Shown here: positions 33,631-46,534 of the stretch, in pieces
Layout of the letters: each line of letters opens with the position of its first letter
How positions within the stretch are numbered: the stretch's first letter is position 1
Assembly (NCBI GenBank): GCA_911728455.2
Contig: OU452234.1
Span: 12,610,031-12,674,030, forward strand
DNA from: Marthasterias glacialis
Taxonomy: Eukaryota > Echinodermata > Asteroidea > Forcipulatida > Asteriidae
Length of the DNA: 64,000 nucleotides
Direction: 5' to 3'
Position numbers and translations under genes: made by a program
The notes under the pieces: model-generated
The model's database searches: none
Told to the model about the DNA's origin: nothing
What the model saw: the letters and a program-made list of their open reading frames with translations, nothing else

Positions 33631-36600
33631 CGTGTGGGGAAGGGGTCAATTCGCAATATTTGGGCAAATAGCAAAATTTAGGTCAACTCTGACGTCACCA
33701 AGATGGCCGAAAAAAGCTGGCTAGCTCCCGAACTAACGCAAGTTGGGACCTCTAGTTTGTTGGAAACGTCTCGGGAGAGCCGCCCGCATCGACTGATTCC
33801 ATGAAAATCACTTTTGAAAATGGCTCAAAAATTTAAATTTCTCACAGGGAGCTCCCTGTGAGCACTCGCACTTTTGGTCAAAAATTTTTTATGCGATTTT
33901 ATGATAGAAATTGATAGAGTAGACATCACTGAAGAGGGTTTGTGTGTGGGGAAGGGGTAAATTCGCAATATTTGGGCAAATAGCAATATTTAGCTCAACT
34001 CTGACGTCACCAAGATGGCCGAAAAAAGCTGGCTAGCTCCCGAACTAACGCGAGTTGGGACCTCTAGTTTGTTGGACACGTCTCGGAAGAGCCGCCCGCA
34101 TCGACTGATTCCAGGAAAATCACTTTTGAAAATGGCTCAAAAATTAAAATTTCTCACAGGGAGCTCCCTGTGAGCACTCGCACTTTTGGTCAAAAATTTT
34201 TTATGCGATTTTATGATAGAAATTGATAGAGTAGACATCACTGAAGAGGGTTTGTGTGTGGGGAAGGGGTCAATTCGCAATATTTGGGCAAATAGCAATA
34301 TTTAGGTCAACTCTGACGTCACCAGGATGGCCGAAAAAAGCTGGCTAGCTCCCGAACTAACGCGAGTTGGGACCTCTAGTTTGTTGGACACGTCTCGGGA
34401 GAGCCGCCCGCATCGACTGATTCCATGAAAATCACTTTTGAAAATGGCTCAAAAATTAAAATTTCTCACAGGGAGCTCCCTGTGAGCACTCGCACTTTTG
34501 GTCAAAAATTTTTTATGCGATTTTATGATAGAAATTGATAGAGTAGACATCACTGAAGAGGGTTTGTGTGTGGGGAAGGGGTCAATTCGCAATATTTGGG
34601 CAAATAGCAAAATTTAGGTCAACTCTGACGTCACCAAGATGGCCGAAAAAAGCTGGCTAGCTCCCGAACTAACGCAAGTTGGGACCTCTAGTTTGTTGGA
34701 CACGTCTCGGGAGAGCCGCCCGCATCGACTGATTCCATGAAAATCACTTTTGAAAATGGCTCAAAAATTAAAATTTCTCACAGGGAGCTCCCTGTGAGCA
34801 CTCGCACTTTTGGTCAAAAATTTTTTATGCGATTTTATGATAGAAATTGATAGACTAGACATCACTGAAGAGGGTTTGTGTGTGGGGAAGGGGTCAATTC
34901 GCAATATTTGGGCAAATAGCAATATTTAGCTCAACTCTGACGTCACCAAGATGGCCGAAAAAAGCTGGCTAGCTCCCGAACTAACGCGAGTTGGGACCTC
35001 TAGTTTGTTGGACACGTCTCGGAAGAGCCGCCCGCATCGACTGATTCCAGGAAAATCACTTTTGAAAATGGCTCAAAAATTTAAATTTCTCACAGGGAGC
35101 TCCCTGTGAGCACTCGCACTTTTGGTCAAAAATTTTTTATGCGATTTTATGATAGAAATTGATAGACTAGACATCACTGAAGAGGGTTTGTGTGTGGGGA
35201 AGGGGTCAATTCGCAATATTTGGGCAAATAGCAATAGTTAGCTCAACTCTGACGTCACCAAGATGGCCGAAAAAAGCTGGCTAGCTCCCGAACTAACGCG
35301 AGTTGGGACCTCTAGTTTGTTGGACACGTCTCGGAAGAGCCGCCCGCATCGACTGATTCCATGAAAATCACTTTTGAAAATGGCTCAAAAATTAAAATTT
35401 CTCACAGGGAGCTCCCTGTGAGCACTCGCACTTTTGGTCAAAAATTTTTTATGCGATTTTATGATAGAAATTGATAGAGTAGACATCACTGAAGAGGGTT
35501 TGCGTGTGGGAAAGGGGTCAATTCGCAATATTTGGGCAAATAGCAAAATTTAGGTCAACTCTGACGTCACCAAGATGGCCGAAAAAAGCTGGCTAGCTCC
35601 CGAACTAACGCAAGTTGGGACCTCTAGTTTGTTGGAAACGTCTCGGGAGAGCCGCCCGCATCGACTGATTCCATGAAAATCACTTTTGAAAATGGCTCAA
35701 AAATTAAAATTTCTCACAGGGAGCTCCCTGTGAGCACTCGCACTTTTGGTCAAAAATTTTTTATGCGATTTTATGATAGAAATTGATAGAGTAGACATCA
35801 CTGAAGAGGGTTTGTGTGTGGGGAAGGGGTCAATTCGCAATATTTGGGCAAATAGCAATATTTAGCTCAACTCTGACGTCACCAAGATGGCCGAAAAAAG
35901 CTGGCTAGCTCCCGAACTAACGCGAGTTGGGACCTCTAGTTTGTTGGACACGTCTCGGAAGAGCCGCCCGCATCGACTGATTCCAGGAAAATCACTTTTG
36001 AAAATGGCTCAAAAATTAAAATTTCTCACAGGGAGCTCCCTGTGAGCACTCGCACTTTTGGTCAAAAATTTTTTATGCGATTTTATGATAGAAATTGATA
36101 GAGTAGACATCACTGAAGAGGGTTTGTGTGTGGGGAAGGGGTCAATTCGCAATATTTGGGCAAATAGCAATATTTAGGTCAACTCTGACGTCACCAGGAT
36201 GGCCGAAAAAAGCTGGCTAGCTCCCGAACTAACGCGAGTTGGGACCTCTAGTTTGTTGGACACGTCTCGGGAGAGCCGCCCGCATCGACTGATTCCATGA
36301 AAATCACTTTTGAAAATGGCTCAAAAATTAAAATTTCTCACAGGGAGCTCCCTGTGAGCACTCGCACTTTTGGTCAAAAATTTTTTATGCGATTTTATGA
36401 TAGAAATTGATAGAGTAGACATCACTGAAGAGGGTTTGTGTGTGGGGAAGGGGTCAATTCGCAATATTTGGGCAAATAGCAAAATTTAGGTCAACTCTGA
36501 CGTCACCAAGATGGCCGAAAAAAGCTGGCTAGCTCCCGAACTAACGCAAGTTGGGACCTCTAGTTTGTTGGACACGTCTCGGGAGAGCCGCCCGCATCGA

Positions 36601-39600
36601 CTGATTCCATGAAAATCACTTTTGAAAATGGCTCAAAAATTAAAATTTCTCACAGGGAGCTCCCTGTGAGCACTCGCACTTTTGGTCAAAAATTTTTTAT
36701 GCGATTTTATGATAGAAATTGATAGACTAGACATCACTGAAGAGGGTTTGTGTGTGGGGAAGGGGTCAATTCGCAATATTTGGGCAAATAGCAATATTTA
36801 GCTCAACTCTGACGTCACCAAGATGGCCGAAAAAAGCTGGCTAGCTCCCGAACTAACGCGAGTTGGGACCTCTAGTTTGTTGGACACGTCTCGGGAGAGC
36901 CGCCCGCATCGACTGATTCCATGAAAATCACTTTTGAAAATGGCTCAAAAATTAAAATTTCTCACAGGGAGCTCCCTGTGAGCACTCGCACTTTTGGTCA
37001 AAAATTTTTTATGCGATTTTATGATAGAAATTGATAGAGTAGACATCACTGAAGAGGGTTTGTGTGTGGGGAAGGGGTCAATTCGCAATATTTGGGCAAA
37101 TAGCAATATTTAGCTCAACTCTGACGTCACCAAGATGGCCGAAAAAAGCTGGCTAGCTCCCGAACTAACGCGAGTTGGGACCTCTAGTTTGTTGGACACG
37201 TCTCGGAAGAGCCGCCCGCATCGACTGATTCCATGAAAATCACTTTTGAAAATGGCTCAAAAATTAAAATTTCTCACAGGGAGCTCCCTGTGAGCACTCG
37301 CACTTTTGGTCAAAAATTTTTTATGCGATTTTATGATAAAATTTTATAGAGTAGACATCACTGAAGAGGGTTTGTGTGTGGGGAAGGGGTCAATTCGCAA
37401 TATTTGGGCAAATAGCAATATTTAGCTCAACTCTGACGTCACCAAGATGGCCGAAAAAAGCTGGCTAGCTCCCGAACTAACGCGAGTTGGGACCTCTAGT
37501 TTGTTGGACACGTCTCGGGAGAGCCGCCCGCATCGACTGATTCCATGAAAATCACTTTTGAAAATGGCTCAAAAATTAAAATTTCTCACAGGGAGCTCCC
37601 TGTGAGCACTCGCACTTTTGGTCAAAAATTTTTTATGCGATTTTATGATAGAAATTGATAGAGTAGACATCACTGAAGAGGGTTTGTGTGTGGGGAAGGG
37701 GTCAATTCGCAATATTTGGGCAAATAGCAATATTTAGCTCAACTCTGACGTCACCAAGATGGCCGAAAAAAGCTGGCTAGCTCCCGAACTAACGCGAGTT
37801 GGGACCTCTAGTTTGTTGGACACGTCTCGGAAGAGCCGCCCGCATCGACTGATTCCATGAAAATCACTTTTGAAAATGGCTCAAAAATTAAAATTTCTCA
37901 CAGGGAGCTCCCTGTGAGCACTCGCACTTTTGGTCAAAAATTTTGTATGCGATTTTATGATAGAAATTGATAGACTAGACATCACTGAAGAGGGTTTGTG
38001 TGTGGGGAAGGGGTCAATTCGCAATATTTGGGCAAATAGCAATATTTAGGTCAACTCTGACGTCACCAAGATGGCCGAAAAAAGCTGGCTAGCTCCCGAA
38101 CTAACGCTAGTTGGGACCTCTAGTTTGTTGGACACGTCTCGGGAGAGCCGCCCGCATCGACTGATTCCATGAAAATCACTTTTGAAAATGGCTCAAAAAT
38201 TTAAATTTCTCACAGGGAGCTCCCTGTGAGCACTCGCACTTTTGGTCAAAAATTTTTTATGCGATTTTATGATAGAAATTGATTGAGTAGACATCACTGA
38301 AGAGGGTTTGTGTGTGGGGAAGGGGTCAATTCGCAATATTTGGGCAAATACCAATATTTAGCTCAACTCTGACGTCACCAAGATGGCCGAAAAAAGCTGG
38401 CTAGCTCCCGAACTAACGCGAGTTGGGACCTCTAGTTTGTTGGACACGTCTCGGAAGAGCCGCCCGCATCGACTGATTCCAGGAAAATCACTTTTGAAAA
38501 TGGCTCAAAAATTAAAATTTCTCACAGGGAGCTCCCTGTGAGCACTCGCACTTTTGATCAAAAATTTTTTATGCGATTTTATGATAGAAATTGATAGAGT
38601 AGACATCACTGAAGAGGGTTTGTGTGTGGGGAAGGGGTCAATTCGCAATATTTGGGCAAATAGCAATATTTAGGTCAACTCTGACGTCACCAAGATGGCC
38701 GAAAAAAGCTGGCTAGCTCCCGAACTAACGCGAGTTGGGACCTCTAGTTTGTTGGACACGTCTCGGGAGAGCCGCCCGCATCGACTGATTCCATGAAAAT
38801 CACTTTTGAAAATGGCTCAAAAATTAAAATTTCTCACAGGGAGCTCCCTGTGAGCACTCCCACTTTTGGTCAAAAATTTTTTATGCAATTTTATGATAGA
38901 AATTGATAGAGTAGACATTACTGAAGAGGGTTTGTGTGTGGGGAAGGGGTCAATTCGCAATATTTGGGCAAATAGCAATATTTAGGTCAACTCTGACGTC
39001 ACCAAGATAGCCGAAAAAAGCTGGCTAGCTCCCGAACTAACGCGAGTTGGGACCCTTAGTTTGTTGGACACGTCTCGGAAGAGCCGCCCGCATCGACTGA
39101 TTCCATGAAAATCACTTTTGAAAATGGGTCAAAAATTAAAATTTCTCACAGGGAGCTCCCTGTGAGCACTCGCACTTTTGGTCAAAAATTTTTTATGCGA
39201 TTTTATGATAGAAATTGATAGACTAGACATCACTGAAGAGGGTTTGTGTGTGGGGAAGGGGTCAATTCGCAATATTTGGGCAAATAGCAATATTTAGCTC
39301 AACTCTGACGTCACCAAGATGGCCGAAAAAAGCTGGCTAGCTCCCGAACTAACGCGAGTTGGGACCTCTAGTTTGTTGGACACGTCTCGGGAGAGCCGCC
39401 CGCATCGACTGATTCCATGAAAATCACTTTTGAAAAAGGCTCAAAAATTAAAATTTCTCACAGGGAGCTCCCTGTGAGCACTCGCACTTTTGGTCAAAAA
39501 TTTTTTATGCGATTTTATGATAGAAATTGATAGAGTAGACATCACTGAAGAGGGTTTGCGTGTGGGGAAGGGGTCAATTCGCAATATTTGGGCAAATAGC

Positions 39601-42600
39601 AAAATTTAGGTCAACTCTGACGTCACCAAGATGGCCGAAAAAAGCTGGCTAGCTCCCGAACTAACGCAAGTTGGGACCTCTAGTTTGTTGGACACGTCTC
39701 GGAAGAGCCGCCCGCATCGACTGATTCCATGAAAATCACTTTTGAAAATGGCTCAAAAATTAAAATTTCTCACAGGGAGCTCCCTGTGAGCACTCGCACT
39801 TTTGGTCAAAAATTTTTTATGCGATTTTATGATAGAAATTGATAGAGTAGACATCACTGAAGAGGGTTTGCGTGTGGGGAAGGGGTCAATTCGCAATATT
39901 TGGGCAAATAGCAAAATTTAGGTCAACTCTGACGTCACCAAGATGGCCGAAAAAAGCTGGCTAGCTCCCGAACTAACGCAAGTTGGGACCTCTAGTTTGT
40001 TGGAAACGTCTCGGGAGAGCCGCCCGCATCGACTGATTCCATGAAAATCACTTTTGAAAATGGCTCAAAAATTAAAATTTCTCACAGGGAGCTCCCTGTG
40101 AGCACACGCACTTTTGGTCAAAAATTTTTTATGCGATTTTATGATAGAAATTGATAGAGTAGACATCACTGAAGAGGGTTTGTGTGTGGGGAAGGGGTCA
40201 ATTCGCAATATTTGGGCAAATAGCAATAGTTAGCTCAACTCTGACGTCACCAAGATGGCCGAAAAAAGCTGGCTAGCTCCCGAACTAACGCGAGTTGGGA
40301 CCTCTAGTTTGTTGGACACGTCTCGGGAGAGCCGCCCGCATCGACTGATTCCATGAAAATCACTTTTGAAAAAGGCTCAAAAATTAAAATTTCTCACAGG
40401 GAGCTCCCTGTGAGCACTCGCACTTTTGGTCAAAAATTTTTTATGCGATTTTATGATAGAAATTGATAGAGTAGACATCACTGAAGAGGGTTTGCGTGTG
40501 GGGAAGGGGTCAATTCGCAATATTTGGGCAAATAGCAAAATTTAGGTCAACTCTGACGTCACCAAGATGGCCGAAAAAAGCTGGCTAGCTCCCGAACTAA
40601 CGCAAGTTGGGACCTCTAGTTTGTTGGACACGTCTCGGGAGAGCCGCCCGCATCGACTGATTCCATGAAAATCACTTTTGAAAATGGCTCAAAAATTAAA
40701 ATTTCTCACAGGGAGCTCCCTGTGAGCACTCGCACTTTTGGTCAAAAATTTTTTATGCGATTTTATGATAGAAATTGATAGAGTAGACATCACTGAAGAG
40801 GGTTTGTGTGTGGGGAAGGGGTCAATTCGCAATATTTGGGCAAATAGCAAAATTTAGGTCAACTCTGACGTCACCAAGATGGCCGAAAAAAGCTGGCTAG
40901 CTCCCGAACTAACGCGAGTTGGGAACTCTAGTTTGTTGGACACGTCTCGGGAGAGCCGCCCGCATCGACTGATTCCATGAAAATCACTTTTGAAAATGGC
41001 TCAAAAATTAAAATTTCTCACAGGGAGCTCCCTGTGAGCACTCGCACTTTTGGTCAAAAATTTTTTATGCGATTTTATGATAGAAATTGATAGACTAGAC
41101 ATCACTGAAGAGGGTTTGTGTGTGGGGAAGGGGTCAATTCGCAATATTTGGGCAAATAGCAATATTTAGCTCAACTCTGACGTCACCAAGATGGCCGAAA
41201 AAAGCTGGCTAGCTCCCGAACTAACGCGAGTTGGGACCTCTAGTTTGTTGGACACGTCTCGGGAGAGCCGCCCGCATCGACTGATTCCATGAAAATCACT
41301 TTTGAAAATGGCTCAAAAATTTAAATTTCTCACAGGGAGCTCCCTGTGAGCACTCGCACTTTTGGTCAAAATTTTTTTATGCGATTTTATGATAGAAATT
41401 GATAGAGTAGACATCACTGAAGAGGGTTTGTGTGTGGGGAAGGGGTCAATTCGCAATATTTGGGCAAATAGCAATATTTAGGTCAACTCTGACGTCACCA
41501 AGATGGCCGAAAAAAGCTGGCTAGCTCCCGAACTAACGCGAGTTGGGACCTCTAGTTTGTTGGACACGTCTCGGAAGAGCCGCCCGCATCGACTGATTCC
41601 ATGAAAATCACTTTTGAAAATGGGTCAAAAATTAAAATTTCTCACAGGGAGCTCCCTGTGAGCACTCGCACTTTTGGTCAAAAATTTTTTATGCGATTTT
41701 ATGATAGAAATTGATAGAGTAGACATCACTGAAGAGGGTTTGTGTGTGGGGAAGGGGTCAATTCGCAATATTTGGGCAAATAGCAATATTTAGCTCAACT
41801 CTGACGTCACCAAGATGGCCGAAAAAAGCTGGCTAGCTCCCGAACTAACGCGAGTTGGGACCTCTAGTTTGTTGGACACGTCTCGGGAGAGCCGCCCGCA
41901 TCGACTGATTCCATGAAAATCACTTTTGAAAATGGCTCAAAAATTTAAATTTCTCACAGGGAGCTCCCTGTGAGCACTCCCACTTTTGGTCAAAAATTTT
42001 TTATGCAATTTTATGATACAAATTGATAGAGTAGACATTACTGAAGAGGGTTTGTGTGTGGGGAAGGGGTCAATTCGCAATATTTGGGCAAATAGCAATA
42101 TTTAGCTCAACTCTGACGTCACCAAGATAGCCGAAAAAAGCTGGCTAGCTCCCGAACTAACGCGAGTTGGGACCCTTAGTTTGTTGGACACGTCTCGGAA
42201 GAGCCGCCCGCATCGACTGATTCCATGAAAATCACTTTTGAAAATGGGTCAAAAATTAAAATTTCTCACAGGGAGCTCCCTGTGAGCACTCGCACTTTTG
42301 GTCAAAAATTTTTTATGCGATTTTATGATAGAAATTGATAGAGTAGACATCACTGAAGAGGGTTTGTGTGTGGGGAAGGGGTCAATTCGCAATATTTGGG
42401 CAAATAGCAATATTTAGCTCAACTCTGACGTCACCAAGATGGCCGAAAAAAGCTGGCTAGCTCCCGAACTAACGCGAGTTGGGACCTCTAGTTTGTTGGA
42501 CACGTCTCGGGAGAGCCGCCCACATCGACTGATTCCATGAAAATCACTTTTGAAAAAGGCTCAAAAATTAAAATTTCTCACAGGGAGCTCCCTGTGAGCA

Positions 42601-45600
42601 CTCGCACTTTTGGTCAAAAATTTTTTATGCGATTTTATGATAGAAATTGATAGAGTAGACATCACTGAAGAGGGTTTGCGTGTGGGGAAGGGGTCAATTC
42701 GCAATATTTGGGCAAATAGCAAAATTTAGGTCAACTCTGACGTCACCAAGATGGCCGAAAAAAGCTGGCTAGCTCCCGAACTAACGCAAGTTGGGACCTC
42801 TAGTTTGTTGGACACGTCTCGGGAGAGCCGCCCGCATCGACTGATTCCATGAAAATCACTTTTGAAAATGGCTCAAAAATTAAAATTTCTCACAGGGAGC
42901 TCCCTGTGAGCACTCGCACTTTTGGTCAAAAATTTTTTATGCGATTTTATGATAGAAATTGATAGAGTAGACATCACTGAAGAGGGTTTGTGTGTGGGGA
43001 AGGGGTCAATTCGCAATATTTGGGCAAATAGCAATATTTAGGTCAACTCTGACGTCACCAAGATGGCCGAAAAAAGCTGGCTAGCTCCCGAACTAACGCT
43101 AGTTGGGACCTCTAGTTTGTTGGACACGTCTCGGGAGAGCCGCCCGCATCGACTGATTCCATGAAAATCACTTTTGAAAATGGCTCAAAAATTAAAATTT
43201 CTCACAGGGAGCTCCCTGTGAGCACTCGCACTTTTGGTCAAAAATTTTTTATGCGATTTTATGATAGAAATTGATAGAGTAGACATCACTGAAGAGGGTT
43301 TGTGTGTGGGGAAGGGGTCAATTCGCAATATTTGGGCAAATAGCAATATTTAGCTCAACTCTAACGTCACCAAGATGGCCGAAAAAAGCTGGCTAGCTCC
43401 CGAACTAACGCGAGTTGGGACCTCTAGTTTGTTGGACACGTCTCGGAAGAGCCGCCCGCATCGACTGATTCCAGGAAAATCACTTTTGAAAATGGCTCAA
43501 AAATTAAAATTTCTCACAGGGAGCTCCCTGTGAGCACTCGCACTTTTGGTCAAAAATTTTTTATGCGATTTTATGATAGAAATTGATAGAGTAGACATCA
43601 CTGAAGAGGGTTTGTGTGTGGGGAAGGGGTCAATTCGCAATATTTGGGCAAATAGCAATATTTAGCTCAACTCTGACGTCACCAAGATGGCCGAAAAAAG
43701 CTGGCTAGCTCCCGAACTAACGCGAGTTGGGACCTCTAGTTTGTTGGACACGTCTCGGGAGAGCCGCCCGCATCGACTGATTCCATGAAAATCACTTTTG
43801 AAAATGGCTCAAAAATTAAAATTTCTCACAGGGAGCTCCCTGTGAGCACTCCCACTTTTGGTCAAAAATTTTTTATGCAATTTTATGATAGAAATTGATA
43901 GAGTAGACATTACTGAAGAGGGTTTGTGTGTGGGGAAGGGGTCAATTCGCAATATTTGGGCAAATAGCAATATTTAGGTCAACTCTGACGTCACCAAGAT
44001 GGCCGAAAAAAGCTGGCTAGCTCCCGAACTAACGCGAGTTGGGACCCTTAGTTTGTTGGACACGTCTCGGAAGAGCCGCCCGCATCGACTGATTCCATGA
44101 AAATCACTTTTGAAAATGGGTCAAAAATTAAAATTTCTCACAGGGAGCTCCCTGTGAGCACTCGCACTTTTGGTCAAAAATTTTTTATGCGATTTTATGA
44201 TAGAAATTGATAGAGTAGACATCACTGAAGAGGGTTTGTGTGTGGGGAAGGGGTCAATTCGCAATATTTGGGCAAATAGCAATATTTAGCTCAACTCTGA
44301 CGTCACCAAGATGGCCGAAAAAAGCTGGCTAGCTCCCGAACTAACGCAAGTTGGGACCTCTAGTTTGTTGGACACGTCTCGGGAGAGCCGCCCGCATCGA
44401 CTGATTCCATGAAAATCACTTTTGAAAAAGGCTCAAAAATTAAAATTTCTCACAGGGAGCTCCCTGTGAGCACTCGCACTTTTGGTCAAAAATTTTTTAT
44501 GCGATTTTATGATAGAAATTGATAGAGTAGACATCACTGAAGAGGGTTTGCGTGTGGGGAAGGGGTCAATTCGCAATATTTGGGCAAATAGCAAAATTTA
44601 GGTCAACTCTGACGTCACCAAGATGGCCGAAAAAAGCTGGCTAGCTCCCGAACTAACGCAAGTTGGGACCTCTAGTTTGTTGGACACGTCTCGGGAGAGC
44701 CGCCCGCATCGACTGATTCCATGAAAATCACTTTTGAAAATGGCTCAAAAATTAAAATTTCTCACAGGGAGCTCCCTGTGAGCACTCGCACTTTTGGTCA
44801 AAAATTTTTTATGCGATTTTATGATAGAAATTGATAGAGTAGACATCACTGAAGAGGGTTTGTGTGTGGGGAAGGGGTCAATTCGCAATATTTGGGCAAA
44901 TAGCAATATTTAGCTCAACTCTGACGTCACCAAGATGGCCGAAAAAAGCTGGCTAGCTCCCGAACTAACGCGAGTTGGGACCTCTAGTTTGTTGGACACG
45001 TCTCGGAAGAGCCGCCCGCATCGACTGATTCCAGGAAAATCACTTTTGAAAATGGGTCAAAAATTAAAATTTCTCACAGGGAGCTCCCTGTGAGCACTCG
45101 CACTTTTGGTCAAAAATTTTTTATGCGATTTTATGATAGAAATTGATAGAGTAGACATCACTGAAGAGGGTTTGTGTGTGGGGAAGGGGTCAATTCGCAA
45201 TATTTGGGCAAATAGCAATATTTAGCTCAACTCTGACGTCACCAAGATGGCCGAAAAAAGCTGGCTAGCTCCCGAACTAACGCGAGTTGGGACCTCTAGT
45301 TTGTTGGACACGTCTCGGGAGAGCCGCCCGCATCGACTGATTCCATGAAAATCACTTTTGAAAATGGCTCAAAAATTAAAATTTCTCACAGGGAGCTCCC
45401 TGTGAGCACTCCCACTTTTGGTCAAAAATTTTTTATGCAATTTTATGATAGAAATTGATAGAGTAGACATTACTGAAGAGGGTTTGTGTGTGGGGAAGGG
45501 GTCAATTCGCAATATTTGGGCAAATAGCAATATTTAGCTCAACTCTGACGTCACCAAGATAGCCGAAAAAAGCTGGCTAGCTCCCGAACTAACGCGAGTT

Positions 45601-46534
45601 GGGACCCTTAGTTTGTTGGACACGTCTCGGAAGAGCCGCCCGCATCGACTGATTCCATGAAAATCACTTTTGAAAATGGCTCAAAAATTAAAATTTCTCA
45701 CAGGGAGCTCCCTGTGAGCACTCGCACTTTTGGTCAAAAATTTTTTATGCGATTTTATGATAGAAATTGATAGAGTAGACATCACTGAAGAGGGTTTGTG
45801 TGTGGGGAAGGGGTCAATTCGCAATATTTGGGCAAATAGCAATATTTAGCTCAACTCTGACGTCACCAAGATGGCCGAAAAAAGCTGGCTAGCTCCCGAA
45901 CTAACGCGAGTTGGGACCTCTAGTTTGTTGGACACGTCTCGGAAGAGCCGCCCGCATCGACTGATTCCATGAAAATCACTTTTGAAAAAGGCTCAAAAAT
46001 TAAAATTTCTCACAGTGAGCACTCGCACTTTTGGTCAAAAATTTTTGATGCGATTTTATGATAGAAATTGATAGAGTAGACATCACTGAAGAGGGTTTGC
46101 GTGTGGGGAAGGGGTCAATTCGCAATATTTGGGCAAATAGCAAAATTTAGGTCAACTCTGACGTCACCAAGATGGCCGAAAAAAGCTGGCTAGCTCCCGA
46201 ACTAACGCGAGTTGGGACCTCTAGTTTGTTGGACACGTCTCGGGAGAGCCGCCCGCATCGACTGATTCCATGAAAATCACTTTTGAAAATGGCTCAAAAA
46301 TTAAAATTTCTCACAGGGAGCTCCCTGTGAGCACTCCCACTTTTGGTCAAAAATGTTTTATGCGATTTTATGATAGAAATTGATAGAGTAGACATCACTG
46401 AAGAGGGTTTGTGTGTGGGGAAGGGGTCAATTCGCAATATTTGGGCAAATAGCAATATTTAGCTCAACTCTGACGTCACCAAGATGGCCGAAAAAAGCTG
46501 GCTAGCTCCCGAACTAACGCGAGTTGGGACCCTT
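33631..46534 (+). repeat. 312-bp block dominated by the GGCTCAAAA variant
   Basis: About forty units, nearly all exactly 312 bp. Most carry GGCTCAAAA, and many carry TTAGCTCAAC. Units 33442 to 34690 recur at 35314 to 36562 (offset 1872 bp) with GCGTGTG plus CAAAATTT, TTGGAAACG, CCAGGAAAA plus CACCAGGATGG, and GACTAGAC markers. Units 43426 to 44362 recur at 44986 to 45922 (offset 1560 bp). The unit at 37186 has a clustered change (GATAAAATTTTATAG). The unit at 45922 has an independent 11-bp loss at the palindrome (CTCACAGTGAG). No gene is visible. Confidence 0.9.
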
